From contig JAHKAA010000014.1 of NCBI GenBank assembly GCA_018825965.1, positions 1 through 64,000 of the forward strand: a DNA stretch of 64,000 nucleotides, written 5' to 3'. Within the stretch, counting starts at the first letter, position 1, and every line of letters starts with the position of its first letter. Source of the stretch: Gammaproteobacteria bacterium. GTDB lineage: Bacteria > Pseudomonadota > Gammaproteobacteria > Enterobacterales > Alteromonadaceae. The translations under genes and the position numbers were made by a program. Below are positions 51,738 to 60,526 of this stretch, in pieces. The notes beneath the pieces were generated by a model. The model had not been told where the DNA came from. It searched no databases and worked only from the letters and a program-made list of their open reading frames with translations.

Positions 51738-52216
51738 AATGGCTCGCCGTGATTAGCCTGTGTTTTAGTTGCTGTGTCTCTGCGCACAGTTTGAGTACAG
51801 CCTTTATACAACTTCAACCTGACGCCAAAGGTTTGTCCGCCAGGCTAGAGCTGAGTATTGTCGACTTACAGCAGGTGTTGAACTGGCCAACAGATCAGGA
51901 TGTACGCTGGAGTGATATTCAAAAGCACAAGGCGACTATCACAAGCTATCTGCACCAGCACATGTATCTGCAGGACGCACAGAATAACCGCTGCATCTTT
52001 GAAACTGACGCCAGTGCATGGACAGCAGTGGAAAAAAACCACAGTTATTATTTAAGTCTGCCGCTGTTCAGTAGCTGTAATACAGAGCAAAGCACACTAC
52101 ATTATCAACTGTTCAGCGAGCTTCACGATCATAAATTGCTGGTCAACTGGCAACAAAAACAATGGGTTATTTCGCAGCAAAGCCCTCAACTGAACTTAAT
52201 CAAAGCGACTCTCTGA
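51734..52216 (+). CDS. exported protein resembling the N-terminal part of HupE/UreJ-family proteins
   Basis: The 160-aa protein has a signal peptide (LAVISLCFSCCVSA) and then HSLSTAFIQLQPD with DLQQVLNWP. These resemble the periplasmic N-terminal domain found in long HupE/UreJ-family proteins. In those, a six-helix membrane domain follows. Here the frame stops at residue 160 and no membrane helices are present, and the TonB receptor starts on the last base of the stop. Either the membrane half was lost in this lineage or the protein acts alone. It overlaps the TPR gene by 4 bp. Confidence 0.6.
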   Translation: MKWLAVISLCFSCCVSAHSLSTAFIQLQPDAKGLSARLELSIVDLQQVLNWPTDQDVRWSDIQKHKATITSYLHQHMYLQDAQNNRCIFETDASAWTAVEKNHSYYLSLPLFSSCNTEQSTLHYQLFSELHDHKLLVNWQQKQWVISQQSPQLNLIKATL

Positions 52217-54264
52217 TGGACAGAACTAAACAAACTTTATATTGCTGTTCCGTACTATTTTCAGTGATGGTAACAGCAGAAGAACAAGTCGCTGGCACAG
52301 TAACCGAGCCTGAACTGATTTTAGTACGAAGCCACCATCATCAGCACGGCGCAACAATCAATGCCTCAGAAGGTCATGTGCATGGAGTTGATATAGAACA
52401 AAGAGCCCTGCTGCGCCCCGGGGATATGCTGGAGTTTGTCCCTGGTATGGTAGTAACTCAACATAGTGGCAGCGGTAAAGCCAATCAATATTTTTTACGT
52501 GGCTTTAATCTGGATCATGGCACCGATTTTGCTACCTCTGTCGATGGTATGCCCGTAAATATGCGTACTCATGGGCACGGTCAGGGCTATTCGGATCTTA
52601 ATTTTCTGATCCCCGAACTGGTTGAGCATATCCGCTACAGGAAAGGAAATTATCAGGCGAAGGATGGTGATTTTGCTAACGCTGGAGCCGCTGATTTTGA
52701 GTTAAAAAAACAAAGCCCGGAACAGCTGCAACTGACCTTAGGTGAGTATCAATTCCAGAGGCTGTTACTCAAAGGCAGTACTGCACTGGACTCTGCTGAC
52801 TGGCTTAATGCCATTGAATTACAAGGGTATGCAGGCCCATGGCAAGGAGTGGACGAACAAGTTGAAAAAGTAAATGTTGTAAGCCGCTATAGTGCACAGC
52901 AGCAAGACTCGACGCAGCAGTTGACTCTGATGCTGTATGACAACAGTTGGAATGCAGCCGACCAGGTCCCGCAGCGCGCCATAGACCAAAAACTGATTAA
53001 CCGCCTAGGTGTGATAGATCCAGACTCAGGCGGTAACAGCAACAGGCAAAGCCTTTCCGGTCACTGGCAACAACAGGACTGGAAGGCCAGCGGCTACTGG
53101 ATCCGCAGCCAATTGCAACTTTGGTCAAACTTCAGTTATTTTCTTAATGACCCACAGAACGGCGATCAATTTGAACAAAACGATGAGCGGCAGTTATTTG
53201 GTGGTGAAATCAGTAAAGAAATGCAGTTAAAACTTGGTGCTCTGGACTGGAGCCATCAATTTGGTCTGCAAAGCCGTTACGACGATATCCAGCAACTGGG
53301 ATTATCCTTATCTCAAAACAGGATCCAAGCTGAAGCTGTTCGAATGGATCAAGTACAGCAGCAATCCTGGTCCTTGTTCCATCAACAACAACTGCAATTA
53401 AGTGCCAACTGGCAAGCATTACTCGGACTAAGGTATGACTGGATGTCTGCCAGAGTTGAAAGTTCGTTAACCCAGGAAAATAGCGGTCGCGCCTCAGACG
53501 GTATCAGCTCGGTCAAGCTTGGACTGCTGTACCAGCCTGATGAAGCTCAACAGTGGGATTTGTCATTGGGCCAGGGTATGCATTCCAATGATGCCAGGGG
53601 AGCTACTATAAAAACAGATCCGGTCAGCGGTGAAGCTACCGATGTGGTTCCGTTGTGGGTGCGTTCTGAAGGTGCGGAGCTGGGCTGGCGTTACCAGCAA
53701 TCCAACAATTGGCAAGTTTCTGTTGCCTTGTGGACCTTAAAGCTGGACTCCGAACTGGTTTATATTGGCGATGCAGGCGGGACAGAACCGAATCGAGCCT
53801 CACACCGCACTGGCGCAGAATTAGCTTGGTATTATTGGATAAATTCAGACTGGACTCTGGATTTAGAGCTAGCCAGCAGCCACAGCAGATACCGAAACAG
53901 CACCGCAGGTGAAGGACGTTTTATCGAAGGGTCCCTGCCCGCTGTGGCTAGCATAGCTATTAACTACCACAACGATTCAGGCTTACATGCAAATTTACGC
54001 CTGCGCCATTTCGGCAAAAGAACTCTGGATAGCGAAAATAAAGAAAGAGCCTCCAGCAGCACAGTGTTTAATGCCGACTTGTCCTACCAATGGCATCAAT
54101 GGGACTTTGGCGTCGAACTATTGAATCTGACCAACAGGAAAGTAGCGGACATGGTGTATTTTTACCAATCCCGTTTACAGAATGAAGCACTGCCTGTAGA
54201 CGACAGGCATTTTCACCCTTTAGAGCCACGTATGTTGCGATTTTCTGTAGCTTATCGTTTTTAG
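52216..54264 (+). CDS. TonB-dependent outer-membrane receptor with His-rich N-terminus
   Basis: The ATG at 52216 shares a base with the previous stop; a longer in-frame reading from 52162 lies inside the preceding gene. The 682-aa protein has a signal-like stretch, then SHHHQHGATINASEGHVHG (39-57), which has six His. The plug domain shows PGDMLEFVPGMVV and GSGKANQYFLRGFNLDHGTDF with VDGMPVNMRTHGHGQG. The barrel ends in PRMLRFSVAYRF. The His cluster suggests a metal or metal-complex substrate, but this is inference. It is the last gene of the ECF-DUF4331 locus. Confidence 0.9.
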   Translation: MDRTKQTLYCCSVLFSVMVTAEEQVAGTVTEPELILVRSHHHQHGATINASEGHVHGVDIEQRALLRPGDMLEFVPGMVVTQHSGSGKANQYFLRGFNLDHGTDFATSVDGMPVNMRTHGHGQGYSDLNFLIPELVEHIRYRKGNYQAKDGDFANAGAADFELKKQSPEQLQLTLGEYQFQRLLLKGSTALDSADWLNAIELQGYAGPWQGVDEQVEKVNVVSRYSAQQQDSTQQLTLMLYDNSWNAADQVPQRAIDQKLINRLGVIDPDSGGNSNRQSLSGHWQQQDWKASGYWIRSQLQLWSNFSYFLNDPQNGDQFEQNDERQLFGGEISKEMQLKLGALDWSHQFGLQSRYDDIQQLGLSLSQNRIQAEAVRMDQVQQQSWSLFHQQQLQLSANWQALLGLRYDWMSARVESSLTQENSGRASDGISSVKLGLLYQPDEAQQWDLSLGQGMHSNDARGATIKTDPVSGEATDVVPLWVRSEGAELGWRYQQSNNWQVSVALWTLKLDSELVYIGDAGGTEPNRASHRTGAELAWYYWINSDWTLDLELASSHSRYRNSTAGEGRFIEGSLPAVASIAINYHNDSGLHANLRLRHFGKRTLDSENKERASSSTVFNADLSYQWHQWDFGVELLNLTNRKVADMVYFYQSRLQNEALPVDDRHFHPLEPRMLRFSVAYRF

Positions 54265-54547
54265 TCAGAATAAAAGGCAAAGCACAATGCCAGTTGTTGA
54301 AAGCGCATGCTGCTGTTTTGGCGGAAGTTTGCGGATAAGACTAAATTGCAAAAGCGAGGAACGACATAGTTCTAAGCAGACCCTGCCTTGCACGTCGCCG
54401 GGCAGGGGCCTCAGGAACATAGTTACAGTCATTCTGTGTGCAGAATGTCTTTCCAACGAGTGAACAAACATACCTCTTTTATTCACAACTTGGCTTCTCT
54501 GCCTGGCAATGGAACCCGAGAACAGCTTTTCTCTCTGCTCTATCCTT

Positions 54548-56068
54548 TTAAGACGAGGCCAACTCCCACTTGATATCCTGTACTACTTCATTAAAAATGT
54601 GTTCAGGGTAGGTATTGCCGCTGGCAATATTTTTAATCGCAATCTGGATAGGTGGGTTGCATTCAGAAGCCGGATTGCCGGATAAGACTCTGCTTTGACC
54701 GGGTTGTACCAGTACAGCTATGTCACAACACCTGTGTTTTATATCCAGCCAACTGGAATCTACATGGAACCAGGTGTCAAAACCCACCTGACAATACTCT
54801 GCATAGCAATTTTTGTAACTGGTCCAAACAGCCCCTATCAGCCGGAATGGAATACGGGGGTCCGGTGCCCAGCCAAAACCAGTACCGTACCCCAGTTCTG
54901 CATTCAGGTTGCCATATTCATCACATACCACCACATTACTTGCTTTGCAGTCGTCAAAGCTGATGCCAAGCCCCCAGGCGCTAAACCCCGTACTTTGCTT
55001 ATCCTGTGGGTTAATAGCTTTGATCTGATCCACTGTACAGTGGCTTACAGATACAGCAACGCCATATACTTCAAGCCCTGTGGCTTTTGCGCCCGTATGA
55101 GCGGGCGTCACACCATCAGTAATATAACGTGCAGTAAAGTGACTGACCTTGACGCCAACATCCAGAAACACCGACATACCGTGACAATCGTCGCTACACC
55201 CTGTCATATAACTGGCCGAGCACTGGTCATAGACTAAATCAGCACAAAAAATGGGAATAAAGCCCAGTACTGTATGACCACCGGTGCGGATATTTCCGCC
55301 AAACAAGGACTGAAAATGCCCGGCGTTACAGTTAAAGGTGTTCACATCTGTGCAGCACAAATAGCTATAGCCCTGCACTGAACCATCGTAGTTGATCAGA
55401 TGACGGACCTGGCAGCCGCTGATCACAGCGTCTTTGATATGCAGCAACTGGATACCAGCACTGGAATCTGCAGTGACAAACATATATTGCACAATACAAT
55501 CCGTGATACTGATGCCACTGCCTTGATTCAGATGGATACCAGCCGGGGATAAATTACGAATGTTGAGGTTATGGCATTGCAGACCGCTGATCAGCAGTTT
55601 ATTCAACATCAACTGCTGCACTTGTTCAGCTCTGATACCATACATGCCCATATTCAGCAAAGTACCATTTTCGATACTGACGCCAACGGCATTGCTAATG
55701 ACTACGCCACTGATATGCTGACTGTTGTCCTGAACTGTAGCGCTCAGACTAAAACCAGCCAAATCCAGGGTGACGTTATCGGCGCAAATACGAATAGCAG
55801 CCGCAGGATATGCAACAGGTGCCCAGAAAATATCCTGGCTAAAGCGGTACACACCAGGCGTGTTGATGACAATACCCTGAGGCGGAATGTTGCTGATCTC
55901 AGTTTCAGTCTGAAGCTGCTGGCCTGTGACGACACCATAGTCAAGGTTGATCTGCTGAATTAGACCACTGACATCATAGCGGTCAACTAACTGCTGTTTG
56001 TCGACCTCTTTAAAAACAGCATGTGAAAATATCTTTTCCGCTATCGCCAATGCCTGTGCTGAACTCAT
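54548..56068 (-). CDS. right-handed parallel beta-helix protein
   Basis: The start at 56068 has an AGGAG 8 nt ahead; a longer frame to 56107 lacks one. The 506-aa product begins with a helical segment (MSSAQALAIAEKIFSH) without a signal peptide. It then shows INTPGVYRFSQDIFW and DNVTLDLAGFSLS, followed by many short beta rungs (GVVISNAVGVSIENGTLLN, GISITDCIVQYM) typical of pectate-lyase-type helices. Such proteins bind or cleave polysaccharides. Catalytic residues cannot be assigned. With no export signal it could be cytoplasmic, surface-attached by another route or released on lysis. No partner gene is close. Confidence 0.7.
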   Translation of the reverse strand: MSSAQALAIAEKIFSHAVFKEVDKQQLVDRYDVSGLIQQINLDYGVVTGQQLQTETEISNIPPQGIVINTPGVYRFSQDIFWAPVAYPAAAIRICADNVTLDLAGFSLSATVQDNSQHISGVVISNAVGVSIENGTLLNMGMYGIRAEQVQQLMLNKLLISGLQCHNLNIRNLSPAGIHLNQGSGISITDCIVQYMFVTADSSAGIQLLHIKDAVISGCQVRHLINYDGSVQGYSYLCCTDVNTFNCNAGHFQSLFGGNIRTGGHTVLGFIPIFCADLVYDQCSASYMTGCSDDCHGMSVFLDVGVKVSHFTARYITDGVTPAHTGAKATGLEVYGVAVSVSHCTVDQIKAINPQDKQSTGFSAWGLGISFDDCKASNVVVCDEYGNLNAELGYGTGFGWAPDPRIPFRLIGAVWTSYKNCYAEYCQVGFDTWFHVDSSWLDIKHRCCDIAVLVQPGQSRVLSGNPASECNPPIQIAIKNIASGNTYPEHIFNEVVQDIKWELASS

Positions 56069-56252
56069 GTGCTTGCTCCTGTTTATCATGTTTTTGCGAC
56101 CGCCCAACTTCAGCTGTGCAGTTGATAAACAGGAGTGTATAAAAATAGAACTGATGCATCCTTCTGGATACCTTCCGATTTAAATTATTGATTTTATACA
56201 AAAAATCAGAAACTTCAGGTTCAAAAAAGCAGTTCTTATCCAGAAGTAAAAA

Positions 56253-56276
56253 AAGCGGGCAGATAGCACTGCCGGC
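56253..56276. terminator. bidirectional terminator between the beta-helix and HiPIP genes
   Basis: AGCGGGCAG and CTGCCGGCT form a stem with one mismatch over a short loop, with runs of A before and T after. It can serve as terminator for the HiPIP gene on the minus strand. Confidence 0.75.
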
Positions 56277-56310
56277 TTTTTTATCTGACTGTTTTATCAG
56301 GGGATAACAG

Positions 56311-56601
56311 TTAAGCTTTTTTCGCCCAGGCAGCACACCAGCCTTCGGCATGGATCAGCTTAGCCGGGAAAATATTGCAACCCCGTAATGCTTCGCCGTC
56401 TTTGCCCTGAACATGCATACAATTGGCACAATTAGCCCCTTCTACTGTGGATTTTGCGACATATTTCATGGCCACGGCCATAGGTTCGTCCGCCTTGACC
56501 ACCTCCTGTGCCACAGCGTGTAAAGCTGTGCCGCCTAAAGTGATGCCCACTAAGGTAGAAGCCGATAGTTTTAAAAAATTACGTCTGTCTAAATTTCCCA
56601 T
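56311..56601 (-). CDS. high-potential iron-sulfur protein (HiPIP), Tat-exported
   Basis: The 96-aa precursor has a twin-arginine signal (DRRNFLKLSASTLVGITLGG) and a mature part with four Cys arranged as CANC, GCNIFP and GWCAAW. This is the HiPIP pattern that holds a [4Fe-4S] cluster. HiPIPs are periplasmic electron carriers in Chromatiaceae and related gammaproteobacteria, and the Tat route fits folding with the cluster in the cytoplasm. It stands alone. Confidence 0.95.
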   Translation of the reverse strand: MGNLDRRNFLKLSASTLVGITLGGTALHAVAQEVVKADEPMAVAMKYVAKSTVEGANCANCMHVQGKDGEALRGCNIFPAKLIHAEGWCAAWAKKA

Positions 56602-56975
56602 CTTTTACTCCGTTATTTTTAGAAGCTGCACCAGAGTGTTCTGCGCTCTGGCTTACAGGCTACGGAGTATCTGACAAATCAGACTGTCTGGATTTGATCT
56701 AAAGCAGTGTCTGGTCAGATTCATCTGGCAAGTTCAACAGACAGCAGTGAAAAAAAATGGTCGCAAACTCAGGAGCCAGTCACTGCAACACTTCAGATTT
56801 TAAGCTCAGAGAGCAGACTATAGTTCTGTGTAAAACAGATCATAAAAACATGAGCCTTTTATCAAATAGTGGTTTTTAGCCTGCCTTGCCAAAAAATTAA
56901 AGGCCAGCTGTTGTCAGTCAGGCTCTGGTGACATAGAGTGCCGCCACAGTCTGTTTTTTTTGAATCTTCTCTTCT
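56602..56975. other. 374-bp intergenic region between HiPIP and mltA
   Basis: The region separates divergent genes and should contain both promoters. There is an AGGAG-poor A/T-rich stretch near 56835-56900. A small inverted repeat, CCAGAG / CTCTGG, lies near 56629-56650. No further frame or RNA fold is recognised. Confidence 0.4.
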
Positions 56976-58103
56976 ATGAAACATCGTATTTTGTGGCTTG
57001 GCCTCACCAGCCTTATTTTGTCAGCCTGTAGTCAGACCTCCTCTGGTATTCATCAGTCTAACCAGTTCGCTAATAATGGTTTGGATCACAAAGCCCGGGC
57101 ATTCAATAGCACTTACAAGCTGCAACCGGAAGCCGTCTTAAACACTCAGTGGCTGACACCACAATTTTTAGAAGGCCTTGAAAGACAACTGAATTACTTA
57201 AACAAAAAATCTGTGCCACAGCTGCATACTTTACCCGGCTTAGCTGTCAGCAAAAGCCAGTTGCAGCAAACAATACGTGATTTACAGGCATGGGCAGAAC
57301 AACCCTCAGCACAAGGCGGTCAGGCTTTTGCCTTGCATCAGCTGGCCGGTGAAGATGGCAAAGGCAATGTGCAATTTACCGGTTATTATGTGCCTGTGTT
57401 TAAAGTGCGTTCCAGACCGGACGCAGAATACAAATACCCTATTTACCGCAAACCTGCTGGTTTAAGCCAGTATCCAAGCCGTGAAGAAATCGACTTTGAA
57501 CAGGTGTTGGCGGGTCAAGGTCTGGAACTGTTTTACAGCAATAGCCTGGTTGATAACTTTTTTATGCAGGTGCAAGGCTCTGGTGTGGTTGAAGATGAAT
57601 ACGGTCAGCAGCATTTATTAAGTTATGGCGGCGGCAATGGCCATTCGTATCGCAGTTTAGGCAAAGTACTGATTGAAATGGGTGAATACACGGCAGACAC
57701 CATTTCAGCCACTGCCATTAAAGAATGGCTGGCAAAAAACCCGGACAAACAACGTGAGCTGATGAGCAAAAACCCCAGTTATACGTTTTTTTCACCTGGC
57801 CTGAATAAACCTGTAGGTGCCGCCAATGAGCCCTTAACGCCACTGCACTCTGTGGCTGTCGATCCGGCTTTTATTCCTTTAGGTTCCATAGTACTGGCGC
57901 AAGTACCTCTGCTGGATGACAAAGGTGACTTAACAGGCCATGAGTTCAGATTGATGCTGGCGCAGGATAAAGGGGCAGCCATTAAAACTCCGGGCCGTAT
58001 TGATGTCTATCAGGGCATAGGGGATGAAGCTCAACAGCGCAGCGATAGTTTGCGCCATTACGGTAAAATCTGGCTGGTGTTGGCAAAAGGTCAGAGTCAT
58101 TGA
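56976..58103 (+). CDS. mltA: membrane-bound lytic murein transglycosylase A
   Basis: The 375-aa lipoprotein has the lipobox LILSACSQ. It contains VQFTGYYVPVFKVRS and the conserved string FMQVQGSGVVEDE, then MSKNPSYTFF and, near the end, MLAQDKGAAIKTPGRIDVYQG, which includes the catalytic Asp-containing 3D-type loop. MltA cleaves peptidoglycan glycan strands to 1,6-anhydro ends at the outer membrane. A mipA-like gene, its classic scaffold partner, is about 50 kb away in this window and not adjacent. A palindrome overlaps its stop codon. Confidence 0.93.
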   Translation: MKHRILWLGLTSLILSACSQTSSGIHQSNQFANNGLDHKARAFNSTYKLQPEAVLNTQWLTPQFLEGLERQLNYLNKKSVPQLHTLPGLAVSKSQLQQTIRDLQAWAEQPSAQGGQAFALHQLAGEDGKGNVQFTGYYVPVFKVRSRPDAEYKYPIYRKPAGLSQYPSREEIDFEQVLAGQGLELFYSNSLVDNFFMQVQGSGVVEDEYGQQHLLSYGGGNGHSYRSLGKVLIEMGEYTADTISATAIKEWLAKNPDKQRELMSKNPSYTFFSPGLNKPVGAANEPLTPLHSVAVDPAFIPLGSIVLAQVPLLDDKGDLTGHEFRLMLAQDKGAAIKTPGRIDVYQGIGDEAQQRSDSLRHYGKIWLVLAKGQSH

Positions 58104-58110
58104 CTCTGAC
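58090..58110. repeat. 10-bp palindrome overlapping the mltA stop
   Basis: GTCAGAGTCA and TGACTCTGAC are perfect complements around one base and cover the last codons and stop of mltA. The adjacent esterase gene is convergent. It may limit read-through into the opposing gene, but there is no T run. Confidence 0.5.
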
Positions 58111-58129
58111 CCGCTATTGCTTAGAAGTA

Positions 58130-59155
58130 TTAGTTCAGGTGCTTTTTCAGCGCCTGACCTGCCTGATCCAGCGCGGCTTGAGTTCCCGGTACATCGGAGA
58201 GCACGTTCAGTAAACCAAAGTCGTGGATCATGCCGTTGTAACGCACTGAAGTGACGGTCACACCAGCAGCATCCAATTTGTTGGCATAAGCTTCACCTTC
58301 GTCACGTAATACATCCAGAGCTGCGGTTTGTACCAAAGCTGGTGGTAAACCTTTTAATTGTTCTATGCTGGCACGCAGTGGTGAGGCATAAATCCCGTTA
58401 CGCTCTGCAGGATTAGTGGTGTAATTATCCCAGAACCACAACATCATGTTTTTGGTCAGGAAGTAGCCGTCTGCAAACTGGTTGTACGACGTATTTTCAA
58501 AGTTCGCGTCTGTCACAGGCCATAACAGCAACTGGAATTTAAGCGCTGGAGTACCAGCTTCTTTGGCTTTTAAGGCCACCACTGCCGCCATATTGCCACC
58601 GACGCTGTTTCCCGCTACGGCCAAACGTGAGCCGTCGATATTCAGCTCTTTACCATGCTCTGCCACCCATTTCGTTGCAGCATAAGCCTGATTGATTGCC
58701 GTTGGGTATTTGGCTTCCGGTGATGGGGTGTAATCTACATACACAGCAGCTGCACCAGAGCGGCTGACTAAATCACGGATCAAACGCTCGTGGGTTGGGA
58801 AGTCCCCTAACACCCAGCCACCACCGTGAAAAAACATAAAGGCTGGTAATACGCCTTTGCTGCCTGCAGGACGAACCACCACCAGTTTTAATGGCTTGCC
58901 ATCAATCGTAATGGTTTTTTCACTGACATCAGCAGCAGGTAATGTGGCACCGGCCTGAGCACCAGTTAATACAGCGCGGGCATCTTTAGGCGACAGTTGC
59001 TCTAAAGGTGTACCACCGCCCTGAGCCAGAGCATTTAAAAAGCCCTGAGTGTGTTGTTCGACCTGTATATCAAGAGCCGGACCACCAGTTGCGAATGCAC
59101 TGTTGATCCCTAAAGCAATGACTGTTAACCCTAAAACTTTACGAAATGTGTTCAT
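58130..59155 (-). CDS. exported alpha/beta hydrolase (esterase/lipase, HSL type)
   Basis: The start at 59155 has GAGGAG ahead; a longer frame to 59194 lacks one. The 341-aa protein begins with a signal peptide (VLGLTVIALGINSAFA). It has the oxyanion-hole motif FFHGGGWVLGD, the nucleophile Ser in AGNSVGGNMA, and later Asp and His in DVLRDEGEAYA and MIHDFGLLN. This is the hormone-sensitive-lipase family, which cleaves short or medium esters. It follows ohr on the same strand, with an OhrR-like palindrome (TTATCGCGATAT) between them at 59218-59229, so it may belong to the same peroxide regulon. Confidence 0.87.
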   Translation of the reverse strand: MNTFRKVLGLTVIALGINSAFATGGPALDIQVEQHTQGFLNALAQGGGTPLEQLSPKDARAVLTGAQAGATLPAADVSEKTITIDGKPLKLVVVRPAGSKGVLPAFMFFHGGGWVLGDFPTHERLIRDLVSRSGAAAVYVDYTPSPEAKYPTAINQAYAATKWVAEHGKELNIDGSRLAVAGNSVGGNMAAVVALKAKEAGTPALKFQLLLWPVTDANFENTSYNQFADGYFLTKNMMLWFWDNYTTNPAERNGIYASPLRASIEQLKGLPPALVQTAALDVLRDEGEAYANKLDAAGVTVTSVRYNGMIHDFGLLNVLSDVPGTQAALDQAGQALKKHLN

Positions 59156-59217
59156 GTTCATCTCCTCGCCGCAGCGGTTGTTGGGTGGCGACAACAGGAT
59201 GCTTATCCATCTAACTG

Positions 59218-59229
59218 TTATCGCGATAT
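59218..59229. promoter_or_regulatory. OhrR operator-like palindrome before the esterase gene
   Basis: TTATCGCGATAT is a one-mismatch version of the perfect palindrome TTATCGCGATAA found before ohr. It lies 63 bp upstream of the esterase start. Confidence 0.65.
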
Positions 59230-59248
59230 GTTAATAATTAAAAAATGG

Positions 59249-59668
59249 TTAGCTCACAATCACTAAACGCACATCAATATTGCCGCGGGTTGCATTGGAG
59301 TAAGGACAGACCTGATGGGCTTTAGCCACTAAGTCTTCTGCGACTTCCTGGCTTACACCTGGCAGGCTGATCTGCAGTTCGATATCCAGACCAAAACCAC
59401 CAGGGATTTGACCAATACCTACTTCAGCTGTGATTTTTGCATCGCTGGCAATCAGCACTTTTTGTTGTGAAGCGACATATTTAATGGCACCTAAAAAACA
59501 AGCTGAATAACCTGCAGCAAATAACTGCTCAGGGTTCGTAGCTGCGCCACCAGCGCCACCTAATTCTTTAGGTGTGCTTAATTTCACATCCAATACGCCG
59601 TCTGAAGACACTGAACGACCGTCACGACCTGAAGTTGAAGTGGCTGTTGCTTTGTAAAGTACTTGCAT
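59249..59668 (-). CDS. ohr: organic hydroperoxide resistance peroxidase Ohr
   Basis: The 139-aa protein shows both redox Cys motifs of the family: GYSACFLGAIKYVA and VCPYSNATRGNIDVRL. It starts LYKATATSTSGRDGRS, also typical. Ohr reduces organic and lipid hydroperoxides using lipoylated proteins. Two copies of an OhrR-like palindrome lie upstream, at 59709-59720 and 59859-59870, and its likely regulator OhrR is the next gene on the same strand further up. Confidence 0.95.
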   Translation of the reverse strand: MQVLYKATATSTSGRDGRSVSSDGVLDVKLSTPKELGGAGGAATNPEQLFAAGYSACFLGAIKYVASQQKVLIASDAKITAEVGIGQIPGGFGLDIELQISLPGVSQEVAEDLVAKAHQVCPYSNATRGNIDVRLVIVS

Positions 59669-59708
59669 GATGTATTCCTCTGTTAAGTTTATTTGCTTGC
59701 GATATGTA

Positions 59709-59870
59709 TTATCGCGATAACTTTTTGATTTAAAAAAATGGGTGAACTCACCCGGTTTTACTGCTGTTACTGCCAGTCCTTACGGACCTATTTATACCTT
59801 TTATATCCGGTCGTTTTATTGCTGCTTCTTCAGCTGTTCGACCCAACTTGTGATTATATTATTGCGATAA
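59709..59870. promoter_or_regulatory. ohr promoter region with two OhrR-like operators
   Basis: A perfect 12-bp palindrome TTATCGCGATAA lies at 59709-59720, 41 bp before the ohr start. A close variant, TTATTGCGATAA, is at 59859-59870. Their repeat, plus a third site before the esterase gene, points to one regulator, and a MarR/OhrR-type repressor is encoded next door. The rest of the 318-bp region holds no gene. Confidence 0.7.
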
Positions 59871-59946
59871 CTATTATTTCGCAACCTTAATTTTAAGATT
59901 TTTACCTATTATTTTTTAAACTGTTGATTAACTTGAATTTAAATAT

Positions 59947-59967
59947 AAAAAAAGGGCCAAAAGGCCC
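59947..59967 (-). terminator. terminator after ohrR
   Basis: On the minus strand GGGCC-TTTT-GGCCC is followed by seven T. It lies directly after the ohrR stop. Confidence 0.8.
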
Positions 59968-59986
59968 CTTCCTATCGCTCTGTTAT

Positions 59987-60466
59987 TTATAGCTTTTTAG
60001 TTAACTGTGCTCTGAGTTCTACCAATTCCTGCCGTAACGCATGGATTTCAGTTTCCGCTAAACCACAACTTAAACCTACAGTACGGTTCACCTGTACAGC
60101 CTGTTCGCGCATAGCCCAGCCTGCTTTGGTTAAACGGATTTCCAGGGTGCGTTCGTTTTGTGGATTACGGGTGCGGAGCAATAAACCCATAGCTTCCATA
60201 CGTTTAATCACCGGAGTTAAAGCCCCTGAGTCGATATGCAACTGCTCGCCCACGTCTTTGAGCGCCAGACCATCGTTTTGCCACAAAATCAGCATAATTA
60301 AATACTGTGGATAGGTTAATCCCAGAGTGTCGAGCAAAGGTTTGTACATTTTGGTCATAGCTAAAGACGTGGAATACAAAGCAAAACAAAGCTGCTGATC
60401 CAAATGCAATGCTTTTTGGCTGGTTGGATTTAAAGCTGTAGTGCTTTGATCGGAAGAATTCGCCAT
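59987..60466 (-). CDS. ohrR: OhrR-like MarR-family repressor
   Basis: The start at 60466 begins MANSSDQST; an earlier ATG at 60502 would add 12 residues. The 159-aa protein carries the peroxide-sensing Cys near residue 26 in LCFALYSTSLAMTKMYKPLL, the OhrR hallmark. The winged HTH is ALKDVGEQLHIDSGALTPVIKRMEAMGLL. When its Cys is oxidised by organic peroxide it should release the TTATCGCGATAA sites near ohr and the esterase. It is transcribed in the same direction as ohr but has its own terminator. Confidence 0.93.
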   Translation of the reverse strand: MANSSDQSTTALNPTSQKALHLDQQLCFALYSTSLAMTKMYKPLLDTLGLTYPQYLIMLILWQNDGLALKDVGEQLHIDSGALTPVIKRMEAMGLLLRTRNPQNERTLEIRLTKAGWAMREQAVQVNRTVGLSCGLAETEIHALRQELVELRAQLTKKL

Positions 60467-60526
60467 GCTGATAATGCCTTTGCCGGAATAAATAAACCGC
60501 AAGGTTAATCAGCATGTTGTTAAAGG

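Noticed and set aside
54695..55237. 180-codon plus-strand frame within the beta-helix gene
   Set aside because: The minus-strand frame shows regular beta-helix rungs along the whole length; this one has no family features.
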